Source: Saccharibacillus soli | Lineage (GTDB): Bacteria > Bacillota > Bacilli > Paenibacillales > Paenibacillaceae | NCBI GenBank assembly: GCA_002189105.1 | Contig: NIOB01000006.1 | Span: 682,001-746,000 of the forward strand | DNA length: 64,000 nt | Direction: 5' to 3' | Shown here: positions 56,582 through 64,000 of the stretch, piece after piece | How the letters are laid out: the number at the start of each line of letters is the position of its first letter | Position numbering within the stretch: the stretch's first letter is position 1 | Translations under genes and position numbers: made by a program | Notes under the pieces: generated by a model | What the model saw: the letters and a program-made list of their open reading frames with translations, nothing else | Database searches by the model: none | What the model was told of the DNA's origin: nothing

Positions 56582-56664
56582 GCGGTAGTGGTGGAATGGC
56601 AGACACGCTATCTTGAGGGGGTAGTGGGTGTATACCCGTGGAGGTTCGAGTCCTCTCTACCGCA
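56582..56664 (+). tRNA. tRNA-Leu (anticodon GAG), copy 2
   Basis: Identical to 54379-54461 over all 83 bases; flanking DNA differs from the third base outside. It has its own promoter and terminator. Confidence 0.96.
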
Positions 56665-56674
56665 TACTAAGAAG

Positions 56675-56714
56675 AAGCCGGAAGATCCTGATTTCAGGAT
56701 TTTCCGGCTTTTTG
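56675..56714 (+). terminator. Terminator of tRNA-Leu copy 2
   Basis: AAGCCGGAA and TTCCGGCTT enclose an inner ATCCTG/CAGGAT stem and are followed by T. A further stem at about 56750-56781 (GAACCC/GGGTTC) may end the convergent peroxidase gene. Confidence 0.75.
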
Positions 56715-56810
56715 CTTTTTTCGGCGGACATGTCGAGATAACAGCAAAGAACCCCTATCGCCTGAGCGAAAAGGGTTCGGAGCGTAACGGATTCAAAGCC
56801 TGTGGAATGT

Positions 56811-57290
56811 TCAGCCCAACAGCTTTTCAATATCTTTCTCAAGCTGGTCAGGAGACGTCTGGGGAGCAAATCGTTTGACTGGCTTGCCCTCTTTGTCGAT
56901 CAGGAATTTGGTGAAATTCCATTTAACCGACTTGGAACCCATCAGTCCTGGTGCTTCATCGCTCAGATAACGGAACAGGGGATGGGCATTTTCGCCTTTG
57001 ACGTCGGTTTTCTCAAACATCGGGAATTTGACTCCGTAGTTCAATTGGCAGAATTCCAGAATCTCATCATTGCTGCCTGGGTCCTGCTCCATAAACTGAT
57101 TGCTTGGGAAGCCCAAAATCTCCAATCCACGGTCATGATACTTGTCGTACAGCTCTTGCAGCCCCTGGAACTGCGGGGTAAATCCGCATTTGCTGGCGGT
57201 GTTCACGATCAGCACCACTTTTCCGCGATAATCGGACAGTTTGACTTCTTCCCCTTTGGACGTGCGGGCTTCGTAATCGTAGACGGACAT
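56811..57290 (-). CDS. bsaA: Glutathione peroxidase family protein (thiol peroxidase)
   Basis: 159 residues. The peroxidatic cysteine is in [17 protein letters not shown] (about residue 35), with [15 protein letters not shown] and the Trp/Asn-containing [10 protein letters not shown]. In Bacilli these enzymes use thioredoxin rather than glutathione; trxA occurs at 27358. The ATG at 57290 follows AAGGAGG at a good distance. It is divergent from ohr, making a peroxide-defence pair. Confidence 0.93.
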   Translation of the reverse strand: MSVYDYEARTSKGEEVKLSDYRGKVVLIVNTASKCGFTPQFQGLQELYDKYHDRGLEILGFPSNQFMEQDPGSNDEILEFCQLNYGVKFPMFEKTDVKGENAHPLFRYLSDEAPGLMGSKSVKWNFTKFLIDKEGKPVKRFAPQTSPDQLEKDIEKLLG

Positions 57291-57340
57291 TTTCGTCACT
57301 CCTCCTTCAAGAAAATGATTACTCTCTCTTTGATTGTAAG

Positions 57341-57351
57341 CAATTTAATTG
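57341..57351. promoter_or_regulatory. OhrR-like half operator between the peroxidase and ohr
   Basis: CAATTTAATTG resembles the CAATTAAATTG core of the Bacillus OhrR operator. No ohrR gene is adjacent, so regulation is suggested, not shown. Confidence 0.35.
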
Positions 57352-57372
57352 AGTTTTGCAATTCGTTTTTCG

Positions 57373-57401
57373 TTTCAACTGCCTGTCGTTTGCTTTATAG
57401 A
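57373..57401 (+). promoter_or_regulatory. ohr promoter
   Basis: TTTCAA-N17-TATAGA, about 60 bases before the ohr start. Confidence 0.5.
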
Positions 57402-57458
57402 TTACATAGTTTGGCAAAAGGGCTATGGCTCAAATTCCATATGAGGAGTGAAGGATAC

Positions 57459-57881
57459 ATGGAAGCTCTGTACACAGCAAAAGCGACAGCACGCAGAGGC
57501 GGAAGAAGTGGGGTCGTCGAATCGGGTGACGGTGCATTGAATCTTCAGCTGTCTGTTCCCAAAGGTCTGGGTGGAGGCGGCGGCACGGGCACTAACCCGG
57601 AAGAATTGTTCGCAGCCGGTTACAGCGCCTGCTTCGAGAGCGCTCTGGCCAACATTGCTCACAAAGAGAAGATCGACATCCCGGATACGGAAGTAACCTG
57701 TCACGTTCATATTGGCAAAGACGAGTCCGATGGCGGATTCCAACTGGCGGCCAAGCTTGAAGTGCGGATTCCGGGACTCGACGCGGACAAAGCCAAGGAA
57801 CTGGTTGAGAAAGCGCATGCCTTCTGCCCATATTCCAAAGCAACACGCGGCAACATCGAAGTGGAACTCAGCGTTATCTAA
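57459..57881 (+). CDS. ohr: Organic hydroperoxide resistance protein Ohr
   Basis: 140 residues, the family length. The two redox cysteines are in AAGYSACFESAL (about 60) and HAFCPYSKATRGNIEV (about 125). It reduces organic peroxides using lipoylated protein as reductant. GAGGAG stands before the ATG at 57459; the long frame upstream is a shadow of the peroxidase gene. Confidence 0.95.
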   Translation: MEALYTAKATARRGGRSGVVESGDGALNLQLSVPKGLGGGGGTGTNPEELFAAGYSACFESALANIAHKEKIDIPDTEVTCHVHIGKDESDGGFQLAAKLEVRIPGLDADKAKELVEKAHAFCPYSKATRGNIEVELSVI

Positions 57882-57897
57882 ACCCAGGTTTTGGATC

Positions 57898-57937
57898 GGC
57901 CGGAAGCCTCCCTGCACAGGCGGCTTCCGGCCTTTTT
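57898..57937 (+). terminator. Terminator after ohr
   Basis: GGCCGGAAGCC and GGCTTCCGGCC with a 13-base loop, then five T. Confidence 0.88.
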
Positions 57938-58062
57938 CGTGGGCAAAATGGCGGGTATCACGCGGTTGACACGAAGGGTGAAATTCATTAAGCTATATAA
58001 GCACGCGACATGGGCGGAGCGTTCGTTCCATGACGAATCTATGAATACGGGTGATATATAAT

Positions 58063-58335
58063 ATGGCTTACAGACCGAACGTGGTAGGTGTAGATAAGGC
58101 CGGAAGCAATGACAAGGACGGACTGTATGAATTCGTCTTACATCTGGAAGATGGCACGATGTGCCGTGTCTTCTATAACCGTTTTCCAGAGTGGAAACTG
58201 ATGAATGTCAGCCGGCTGCTCAAGACACCATGCCCGATCTGCCGCAAAGACTACATCTGCAACTGCTTTGACAAGTTCAAGGGTGAGCTTGATGCGCAGC
58301 TCAAGGACGGAAAAATCGAACAAGCTCTGGCTTAA
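58063..58335 (+). CDS. Small Cys-rich conserved-looking protein of unknown function
   Basis: 90 residues. The C-terminal TPCPICRKDYICNCFDKF carries four cysteines in a CxxC...CxC arrangement, likely a zinc site. The N-terminal part is a short beta-rich fold (YEFVLHLEDGTMCRVFYNR). GGGTGAT precedes the ATG at 58063. It stands alone with its own terminator. No function recognised. Confidence 0.7.
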   Translation: MAYRPNVVGVDKAGSNDKDGLYEFVLHLEDGTMCRVFYNRFPEWKLMNVSRLLKTPCPICRKDYICNCFDKFKGELDAQLKDGKIEQALA

Positions 58336-58382
58336 TCGTAGGCACGGGAAACGTATTTTTGTTTTCGATGTCGGATAACGAG

Positions 58383-58427
58383 ACAGCGGACGTACGGGAT
58401 GATCCCGAGCGTCCGCTGTTTTCTTTT
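58383..58427 (+). terminator. Terminator after the Cys-rich gene
   Basis: ACAGCGGACG and CGTCCGCTGT, followed by TTTTC and five T. Confidence 0.8.
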
Positions 58428-58468
58428 TGGCGGGAAGGTTAAAGGGTAGAACAAGGAGGAGGGTTATT

Positions 58469-58939
58469 ATGAATGAGAACATTCATCCCCAGGATTCCTC
58501 AATCATTGAACGGGAACACGGGGAGACGGACAAAAGGATTGTATTGATCGATGGAGTCTGCCATTTCTGTCAGGGAGCAGTCCGGTTTATCGTCAAGCGT
58601 GACCCCAAAGGCCACTTTAACTTTGCTTCGCTGCAATCACAATTGGGCGGCGAACTGGCAGGCGGGGTTGGCTTTGAAGAATCCGGTGAGCCGAACACGC
58701 TGGTGTTGGTGGAAGAGGGGCGGCGTTACGTCCGCTCAACCGCAGCACTGCGGATTGCCCGCAAATTGCGTTTCCCGTGGCCGCTGCTGTATGCTTTGAT
58801 TATTGTACCGCGTCCGCTGCGAGATGCCATCTATCGCTGGGTGGCCCGCAATCGCTACCGCTGGTTTGGCAAGGACGACACCTGTCCGATTCCGCCGCCA
58901 GGCGTGCGCAGACGCTTTTTGGATCAGAATCCTTCCTAA
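58469..58939 (+). CDS. DCC family thiol-disulfide protein (DUF393)
   Basis: 156 residues. VLIDGVCHFCQGAVRFIVKR contains the D-x-x-C-x-x-C motif that names the family, and C-terminal LRFPWPLLYALIIVPRPLRD and RNRYRWFGK match it too. Probably a membrane-near thiol-disulfide oxidoreductase of unknown substrate. AAGGAGGAGGG lies before the ATG. It is followed after about 20 bases by the Sufu-domain gene, so the two form an operon. Confidence 0.88.
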   Translation: MNENIHPQDSSIIEREHGETDKRIVLIDGVCHFCQGAVRFIVKRDPKGHFNFASLQSQLGGELAGGVGFEESGEPNTLVLVEEGRRYVRSTAALRIARKLRFPWPLLYALIIVPRPLRDAIYRWVARNRYRWFGKDDTCPIPPPGVRRRFLDQNPS

Positions 58940-58962
58940 GCGGAAAGAATAGGAGAATGGAC

Positions 58963-59574
58963 ATGCAGACCAAGTTTGGAACCGGAGCGGAATTGGAATT
59001 TGATCTTCGTCGTACGATCATTTTGTCGGTTTATCTCAAGCACTGGGGTATGCCCGAATGGAGAAAGATACTATTTGATTCCGACGAAAAAACTCGCATC
59101 GAGTTATATTATTTTCCATCCGTTTCCGAGGATCTGCCCGCCCGATTCGCCACGATTGGATTATCTGCTTGTCGATATGAAAGTTCAGGGGCTCCCATCC
59201 ACTCGGAATGGGTGATGGCCTCCGAACGGGGATTGGGCGGCGAATCGTATGAACGTTTATTTGATTACCTGGCCGATCTGCTGGTTCATCATATTCGCAA
59301 TGGGCTGGGAGGTGGGCTTCCGCGCCTGATGCCGCCAAGCCTGCTGGCACCTGAACGATGGACGGCTACTGCTTTGCTGCTGGATGAGCCGCGCGGTGAA
59401 GACGAGGAACTGGAGTCTTTTCAAGTGGGCGATCAGCGGGTGGAACTCGTCTGGGCGCTGCCCATTACTCCTAACGAAGCGAAAAGAATCTCCGAAGAAG
59501 GAATCGAAAGTTTCGACGACCATGCAGAAGAGTCCGACTATTCCCTGATCGATCCCTGCCGACCCGATGAATAA
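58963..59574 (+). CDS. Suppressor-of-fused (Sufu) domain protein
   Basis: 203 residues. The fold pattern LFDSDEKTRIELYYFPSVSE, then RFATIGLSACRYES and the late FQVGDQRVELVWALPITPNE with EEGIESFDDHAEES, is typical of bacterial Sufu-like (SUFU) domains. In bacteria these are often immunity proteins to polymorphic toxins or orphans of unknown role; no toxin gene is near. The ATG at 58963 has AGGAG seven bases upstream. Confidence 0.72.
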   Translation: MQTKFGTGAELEFDLRRTIILSVYLKHWGMPEWRKILFDSDEKTRIELYYFPSVSEDLPARFATIGLSACRYESSGAPIHSEWVMASERGLGGESYERLFDYLADLLVHHIRNGLGGGLPRLMPPSLLAPERWTATALLLDEPRGEDEELESFQVGDQRVELVWALPITPNEAKRISEEGIESFDDHAEESDYSLIDPCRPDE

Positions 59575-59606
59575 ACGGCCCAGCTTGAAAAAGAAAAAAA
59601 TGGGTC

Positions 59607-59635
59607 TTGCCTGCTTGCCGTTCTCTGTGCTATTG
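59607..59635 (+). promoter_or_regulatory. Candidate promoter of the Tad operon
   Basis: TTGCCT-N17-CTATTG, about 110 bases upstream of tadZ and 28 bases upstream of a strong hairpin. Confidence 0.4.
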
Positions 59636-59662
59636 TGAGGTCAAATCAATCATGTACGGCGG

Positions 59663-59715
59663 AAGCACCGCTCTCAACTTATCCAATAGGGTAGGTTTGT
59701 GAGCGGTGCTTTTTT
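59663..59715 (+). terminator. Terminator-like hairpin in the Tad leader
   Basis: AAGCACCGCTC and GAGCGGTGCTT (11-bp stem) enclose a 27-base loop with an inner weak ATCC/GGGT pairing, then six T. It lies downstream of the candidate promoter and just before tadZ, so it may end the Sufu transcript or act as an attenuator. Confidence 0.75.
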
Positions 59716-59743
59716 GCGTGCGTGGAAAGTGAGGAGATCAGGA

Positions 59744-60922
59744 ATGAGTAATCTGCAAATGACGCTGGCGGTGTCGGATGAGCAGTACATCGAGCCGTTT
59801 CTGCTCTACAGCCGCACTGGGGAATTTGCAAAGCGGGTTAGCGTACGGGCATTTTCAAAAAAAGAGGCTTTTTTGGCGGCTATGGAAGGAGCGCATCCCG
59901 ACCTGGTATTGGGAGAGCCTGAGTTTCTGGAAGCCTGGCTGAAGTCGGAAGGCAGTCGGAACATTTCTTGGGCAGTTCTGGGCACCAAGGAGGAGGCAGT
60001 ACGGCTTGGAGGCCCTTGTCTACAGCCGTATCAACCGCTCAATCTGCTGCTGACGGCTGCCCTGGAATTGGCGGGTAGAGAACAATTCGTGTCAGCAGAT
60101 TCCCTGTCCGGCGCACAGGTTATTGCGGTTCACTCTGCATCGCCGGGAGCAGGCAAGACAACCGTTGCGCTTAATCTGGCCAAACAGTTGGGCAATCGCG
60201 GCGTACGCACGTTTTATTTGAATCTGGAGACGCTGGACAGCTCCGCTTCCTTTCGCAATGAACAGAGTGCCAGACAGAACGAAGGCAGAGGACTGCCGGA
60301 GCTGCTCTACGACCTAAAGGCGGCAAGGGAGAGCGGAGAGGAGTGTCAGTCACCCTTGTCTCAGTACGCCTCTTTTCAGGAAAAATTGAAGTCGCCTTCG
60401 TTCCCCCCGCTTGATCGTCCGGATGAGCTGCTTCAGATGGATGAAGAAGACACGATAGCCTTGATTCATTACATAGCGACCAGCGGATTGTGCGATCTCG
60501 TATTGGTGGATACGGATTCAGAGAATCATGAACGGCTGCGTGCGCTGCTCAAGCGGGCTGACCGGATATTATGGCTGCTGGCTGATGATCTGCTTCATCT
60601 GCGCAAGACAGCCGGATGGATGGAATATGAAGAGAACAAGCGACCCGAAGCCTTTCGAACCCTGCTCGCCAAAAGTTCATTCGTTGTCAACCGGTACGGG
60701 GGACGTCTGGAAAACGCGCTGCCTCGGCCTGAGCTTCGTCCTGCTGCCTTTCTTTCTTATATTCCGTCCTGGAAGTTCTTGTCGAGAGAAGACGTGCTGC
60801 TGGGTTCGCCCATCTTCCAGCGTGATATTCTGGCTCTCTGTGAGCAGCTGCGAATTGGCGAGGAACGTGAACGTAGGGCTGCATCGTCTGCGGCTGGCAG
60901 CGCTTCGGGTGAATGGCGATGA
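59744..60922 (+). CDS. tadZ: TadZ/CpaE-like ATPase of the Tad pilus system
   Basis: 392 residues. The N-terminal part (about 1-110) resembles an atypical receiver domain with no phosphoacceptor site evident. The C-terminal part is a ParA/MinD-type ATPase with ASPGAGKTTVALNLAKQL (about 135-155) and LVLVDTDSENHE. TadZ directs the pilus machine to the cell pole. GAGGAG precedes the ATG at 59744. It overlaps tadA by four bases. Confidence 0.82.
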   Translation: MSNLQMTLAVSDEQYIEPFLLYSRTGEFAKRVSVRAFSKKEAFLAAMEGAHPDLVLGEPEFLEAWLKSEGSRNISWAVLGTKEEAVRLGGPCLQPYQPLNLLLTAALELAGREQFVSADSLSGAQVIAVHSASPGAGKTTVALNLAKQLGNRGVRTFYLNLETLDSSASFRNEQSARQNEGRGLPELLYDLKAARESGEECQSPLSQYASFQEKLKSPSFPPLDRPDELLQMDEEDTIALIHYIATSGLCDLVLVDTDSENHERLRALLKRADRILWLLADDLLHLRKTAGWMEYEENKRPEAFRTLLAKSSFVVNRYGGRLENALPRPELRPAAFLSYIPSWKFLSREDVLLGSPIFQRDILALCEQLRIGEERERRAASSAAGSASGEWR

Positions 60923-62193
60923 AGCAGGCGGCTGTAGACACGGCGGCAGAGGAATTATTCCGAAGCCTGCGCGCGGAGGTCAGATCTTCCCTGGACGTCA
61001 CCCAGTCAGCGGATGACCGTGAACTGATGCAGCTGATCGAACGCCGGGTGCTGTCGGATGAACGAACCGCACTGCTGACTTCCGGTGAAAAAAGGCTGCT
61101 GGTACGCCGGGTATACGATTCGTTTCGCGGACTGGACATTCTGCAGCCGCTCGTTGACGATCGAACCGTTACGGAGATCATGATTAACGGACACCAGGAG
61201 ATTTTTATCGAGCAGGACGGAGAGGTTCGGCAGCTTGCCCAGGCGTTCGAGTCGAAGGAGAAGCTGGAAGACATTGTGCAGACGATTGTGTCCGGCGTGA
61301 ACCGCATCGTCAACGAGTCGTCGCCAATTGTCGATGCGCGGCTCAAGGACGGTTCCCGGGTCAATGTGGTGCTTCCGCCCATTGCGCTCAAGGGACCGAC
61401 CATGACCATTCGGAAGTTTCCGGAGCAGCCGATGACCATGAACGACCTGGTGCGGCGCGGAGCGCTAGGCGAAGAACCCGCAGAGTTTCTCAAGACGCTC
61501 ATTCGCAGTCGGTACAACATTTTTATCAGCGGGGGAACCGGTTCGGGCAAGACGACCTTCCTGAACGCCCTCTCACAGTATATTCCGCCCGATGAACGGA
61601 TCATCACGATTGAAGACTCGGCAGAACTTCAGATTGTGACGGTGCCGAATCTGGTCTCTCTGGAGACGCGGAACGCCAACGTGGAGGGCAAAGGGGAGAT
61701 TTCGATCCGGGATCTGATTCGCTCCTCGCTGCGGATGCGTCCCAACCGGATTGTAGTGGGAGAGGTTCGCGGAGCAGAGGCGCTCGACATGCTGCAAGCC
61801 ATGAACACCGGACACGATGGAAGCTTATCAACTGGCCACGCTAACAGCGCACGCGATATGCTCAGTCGTCTGGAGACGATGGTACTTAGCGGTGCAGAGC
61901 TTCCGGTCGAGGTGGTGCGGCAGCAGATCGCTTCGGCCATCGATCTGTTTGTGCACTTGTCTAGGCTGCGTGATCGCTCCCGCCGTGTGATGGAGATCAG
62001 CGAAGTCATTGGCATGAAGGACGGGATGGTACAGCTTCGGCAGCTGTTTCGATTTGAGGAAGAGGGCGAGCAGGATGGGCGGATCATTGGTCGGCTGCGC
62101 AGACAGCCCGAACCGATGGTTCATACCGAGAAGCTGCGGGATGCCGGGGTTGCCCATTGGCGGCAGGTCGCCGGGCTGCCTGAAGGGGGGTGA
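60919..62193 (+). CDS. tadA: Secretion/pilus ATPase TadA (CpaF)
   Basis: 424 residues. Walker [18 protein letters not shown] (about 200-216), the Asp box and Walker B in [20 protein letters not shown], and the His box [16 protein letters not shown] are all in place. This hexameric ATPase powers Tad/Flp pilus assembly. The ATG at 60919 overlaps the tadZ stop (ATGA). Confidence 0.95.
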   Translation: MKQAAVDTAAEELFRSLRAEVRSSLDVTQSADDRELMQLIERRVLSDERTALLTSGEKRLLVRRVYDSFRGLDILQPLVDDRTVTEIMINGHQEIFIEQDGEVRQLAQAFESKEKLEDIVQTIVSGVNRIVNESSPIVDARLKDGSRVNVVLPPIALKGPTMTIRKFPEQPMTMNDLVRRGALGEEPAEFLKTLIRSRYNIFISGGTGSGKTTFLNALSQYIPPDERIITIEDSAELQIVTVPNLVSLETRNANVEGKGEISIRDLIRSSLRMRPNRIVVGEVRGAEALDMLQAMNTGHDGSLSTGHANSARDMLSRLETMVLSGAELPVEVVRQQIASAIDLFVHLSRLRDRSRRVMEISEVIGMKDGMVQLRQLFRFEEEGEQDGRIIGRLRRQPEPMVHTEKLRDAGVAHWRQVAGLPEGG

Positions 62194-62198
62194 ATTTA

Positions 62199-63068
62199 TT
62201 GCTGCGTATGAACGCAGGCCGAGCAGGCAAACCTTCCGCGGGCAGGACGGCGAAGAGGAAACCCAAGCATCAAAGTCCATCTTCGCGCCCTGGAGGTTCG
62301 GCATCCAATACGCCCAGCAGTAAGCTGCGGGATTACACCACGTACCATCTGCCTGGTTACGAGAAAACATTGAGTATTCTGGTCGCTGCGGGTGTGCTGT
62401 TTCTGATCGGGATGATCTTCTACAAGCTCTGGCTGTTAGCGCTGCTGCTGACTCTTCCTGCCCTCAAGGCGCCCAAGCTCTGGCAGAAACGGCAGATCGA
62501 ACGCAAACGGACGCTGCTCAAGCTGCATTTTAAGCAGGCGTTGTATTCGTTATCTTCATCGATGGCTGCCGGACGTTCGGTGGAAAATGCGTTTCGGGAA
62601 GCAGCGAGTGATCTGGAACTGCTCTATCCGGGTGGGAACAGCGATATGATTCGGGAGCTGGACATCATCACGACACGGCTGGAATACGGCGAACCGATCG
62701 AATCGGCTCTATTGGATTTCAGTGCACGGGCACAGATGGAAGAGATCGATAACTTCATAGATGTCTTCGTCACGTGTAAACGAACGGGCGGCGATCTGAT
62801 CGAAGTGGTGCGGCGTACGTCCAACGTGATTGGTGAGAAGATGGATATTCAGCAGGACATCTCGGTCATGATTGCGCAGAAGAAGTTCGAGTCCAACATC
62901 CTGCTGGCGACACCATTCATTTTCATTCTATTCATTAATGCGTCGTCTCCCGAATTTATGGCTCCACTCTACGGTACGCCAATGGGCATCATTCTGGCGA
63001 CCACTGGCCTGGGCTTGCTGTTTTTGAGTGCCTGGTTGATGGCCAAGTTCACCAATATCCAGATCTGA
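62199..63068 (+). CDS. tadB: Tad pilus membrane protein TadB
   Basis: About 289 residues. A very basic N-terminal segment (about 1-45) is followed by two transmembrane helices and a type II secretion F domain (about 95-220, YSLSSSMAAGRSVENAFREA), and one or two more helices at the end. It forms the inner-membrane platform with TadC. The start is open: GTG 62190 overlaps the tadA stop, while TTG 62199 is better spaced from AAGGGGGG. Confidence 0.88.
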   Translation: MLRMNAGRAGKPSAGRTAKRKPKHQSPSSRPGGSASNTPSSKLRDYTTYHLPGYEKTLSILVAAGVLFLIGMIFYKLWLLALLLTLPALKAPKLWQKRQIERKRTLLKLHFKQALYSLSSSMAAGRSVENAFREAASDLELLYPGGNSDMIRELDIITTRLEYGEPIESALLDFSARAQMEEIDNFIDVFVTCKRTGGDLIEVVRRTSNVIGEKMDIQQDISVMIAQKKFESNILLATPFIFILFINASSPEFMAPLYGTPMGIILATTGLGLLFLSAWLMAKFTNIQI

Positions 63069-63081
63069 TCGGAGAGAGAAC

Positions 63082-63960
63082 ATGATTGTGATGGGAATTT
63101 CGTGTGTGCTGTTGTTGGGTGTGGCAGTGCTGCTGATCGGAGCTTCTGCCAAACGGACAAAGGCTCATCAGCAGATTGCCGCCCTTCCTATGGATGGCAT
63201 CCGTTTGAGAAAGCTGCTGCCGACCCTGCTGGTACTGGTGGAACAGGCGCGGATTGCTGCACGTTTCCCGATCTTTTTCCACAAGCTGCAATCCTCCGTT
63301 CAACGTGGGGAGGGATTACGGGGAAGCGCGGAACGCACTATGCTGTTTATGGCTCAGATGCTGCTCTATATGCTGATGCTGTTGGCCTTCGGCTGTGTAA
63401 TGGCTATCGCCAACGGCGGATCGGTGTCTTGGCTGGTGATCGGGATCGCTCTGGGCATCATCTTGCCCTTCGCGCTTATCAAGGATCTGGCTTCCAAGGT
63501 CAAACAGCGCGAAGAAAAGATTCTGCTGGAGCTGCCCGAGCTGCTCAACAAGATTGTGCTGCTGGTTGGTGCGGGGGAGACTGTCCAGCAGGCGATCCTA
63601 CGCTGCTCTAAACAGAAGGAGGACAGCGATCATCCGCTCTACAAGGAACTGGATCGGATGGTCACGGAATGTCGCAGCGGTGATCCTTTTCACCAGGCTT
63701 TTGAACAGTTTGGCAAGCGCTGCGGTGTCCAGGATGCCACAATTTTCGTAACCACTATTCTGATGAATCATAAGCGCGGCGGTGGGGAGTTTGTGCTGGC
63801 GCTGCGGGATCTATCCAGAAACTTATGGGACAAGCGGAAGGCATTGGGAAGGATTCAAGGTGAGAAGGCGTCGTCGAAAATGGTATTTCCGATGGTATTG
63901 ATCCTGTTTGTCGTCATGCTCATGGTCGGCGGTCCGGCGATGATGCTCATTCAGATGTAA
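63082..63960 (+). CDS. tadC: Tad pilus membrane protein TadC
   Basis: 292 residues. One N-terminal helix, a central helix pair (about 90-135), the T2SF domain with LLNKIVLLVGAGETVQQAIL, and a C-terminal helix (VLILFVVMLMVGGPAMMLIQ). It partners TadB. GGAGAGAG lies before the ATG. Confidence 0.9.
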   Translation: MIVMGISCVLLLGVAVLLIGASAKRTKAHQQIAALPMDGIRLRKLLPTLLVLVEQARIAARFPIFFHKLQSSVQRGEGLRGSAERTMLFMAQMLLYMLMLLAFGCVMAIANGGSVSWLVIGIALGIILPFALIKDLASKVKQREEKILLELPELLNKIVLLVGAGETVQQAILRCSKQKEDSDHPLYKELDRMVTECRSGDPFHQAFEQFGKRCGVQDATIFVTTILMNHKRGGGEFVLALRDLSRNLWDKRKALGRIQGEKASSKMVFPMVLILFVVMLMVGGPAMMLIQM

Positions 63961-63997
63961 GGAACTTCAAAAAAGAAGATACAGAGGAGGATTATCG

Positions 63998-64000
63998 ATG
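63998..64000 (+). CDS. Start codon of the next Tad operon gene, cut by the window end
   Basis: An ATG with GAGGAGG before it lies in the last three bases. Context suggests a Flp pilin or a further tad gene. Confidence 0.5.

Noticed and set aside
54379-56664. Complete prophage between the tRNA-Leu copies
   Set aside because: No integrase, structural, lysis or replication genes; only regulators and two small proteins.
59580-59743. Cyclic-di-GMP riboswitch in front of the Tad operon
   Set aside because: I looked for the GEMM core (a GCGCAAAGCC-like stretch with the paired A-rich loop) and it is absent. Only a hairpin and T run are visible.

Overview
The window looks like chromosome of a spore-forming Gram-positive of the Paenibacillaceae (Paenibacillus or Saccharibacillus type). 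This is inferred from the gene content: a CIRCE-controlled groES-groEL pair, an opuA betaine transporter beside a GbsR-type regulator, the alr-ndoAI-ndoA-tex-sprT order known from Bacillus, YhaM, a YkuS-like protein, S-layer-homology (SLH) proteins, LicT-type antitermination and strong AGGAGG ribosome sites. Most of the sequence is moderately GC-rich and well coded. A few AT-rich patches stand out: 5084-5580, 53990-54170 and 56330-56580.

Layout. 1-5700: an ABC-F ATPase (cut by the window edge), 5-formyltetrahydrofolate cyclo-ligase, a MogA/MoaB-type molybdopterin protein, groES-groEL, and a small decayed insertion at the groEL 3' end (integrase remnant, one AT-rich orphan gene, imperfect copy of the groEL tail). 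5700-17700: two AraC regulators, an SDR enzyme, an SLH/Ig-like surface protein, a GH42 beta-galactosidase, a PAS-GAF-GGDEF-EAL protein and an alpha/beta hydrolase. 17800-22800: a beta-glucoside utilisation cluster (6-phospho-beta-glucosidase, LicT antiterminator, PTS IIBCA permease) in which each gene has its own antiterminator site and terminator. 22800-27700: CGNR regulator with divergent MFS exporter, a Gfo/Idh/MocA dehydrogenase, a GntR regulator and a thioredoxin pair. 27700-33550: a second SLH protein and a four-domain sulfur-trafficking enzyme (CoA-disulfide reductase, rhodanese, TusA, DsrE) coupled to an ArsR repressor. 33800-38530: GH31 alpha-glucosidase, YkuS-like protein, YhaM, and an NAD(P)-binding enzyme with a palindromic operator. 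38530-38930: an unusual intergenic block of long inverted repeats. 38930-43060: opuA operon and divergent gbsR. 43300-53400: alr, the EndoA toxin-antitoxin pair, the two L-serine dehydratase subunits, a TRM11-like methyltransferase, tex, a serine hydrolase and a SprT-like metalloprotein.

53500-56700 holds five tRNA genes (Asn, Ser, Glu, Lys, Leu). An identical second tRNA-Leu(GAG) lies 2.1 kb further on. Between the two Leu copies are a divergent pair of phage-type HTH regulators, a small zinc-ribbon protein and an orphan UreF-like gene, an arrangement that suggests an acquired cassette. 56800-59600: glutathione peroxidase and Ohr (peroxide defence), a Cys-rich small protein, a DCC thiol-disulfide protein and a Sufu-domain protein. 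59740-64000: start of a Tad/Flp pilus or secretion operon (tadZ, tadA, tadB, tadC), preceded by a promoter and a strong terminator-like hairpin in the leader.

The most notable items are the groEL-tail insertion, the tRNA-Leu-bounded cassette, the long palindromic block at 38545-38925, the three-RAT beta-glucoside cluster, and the sulfur fusion enzyme with its 30-bp dyad. I see no CRISPR array, rRNA, intact prophage or insertion sequence. All functions are read from sequence motifs only; no database search was run.
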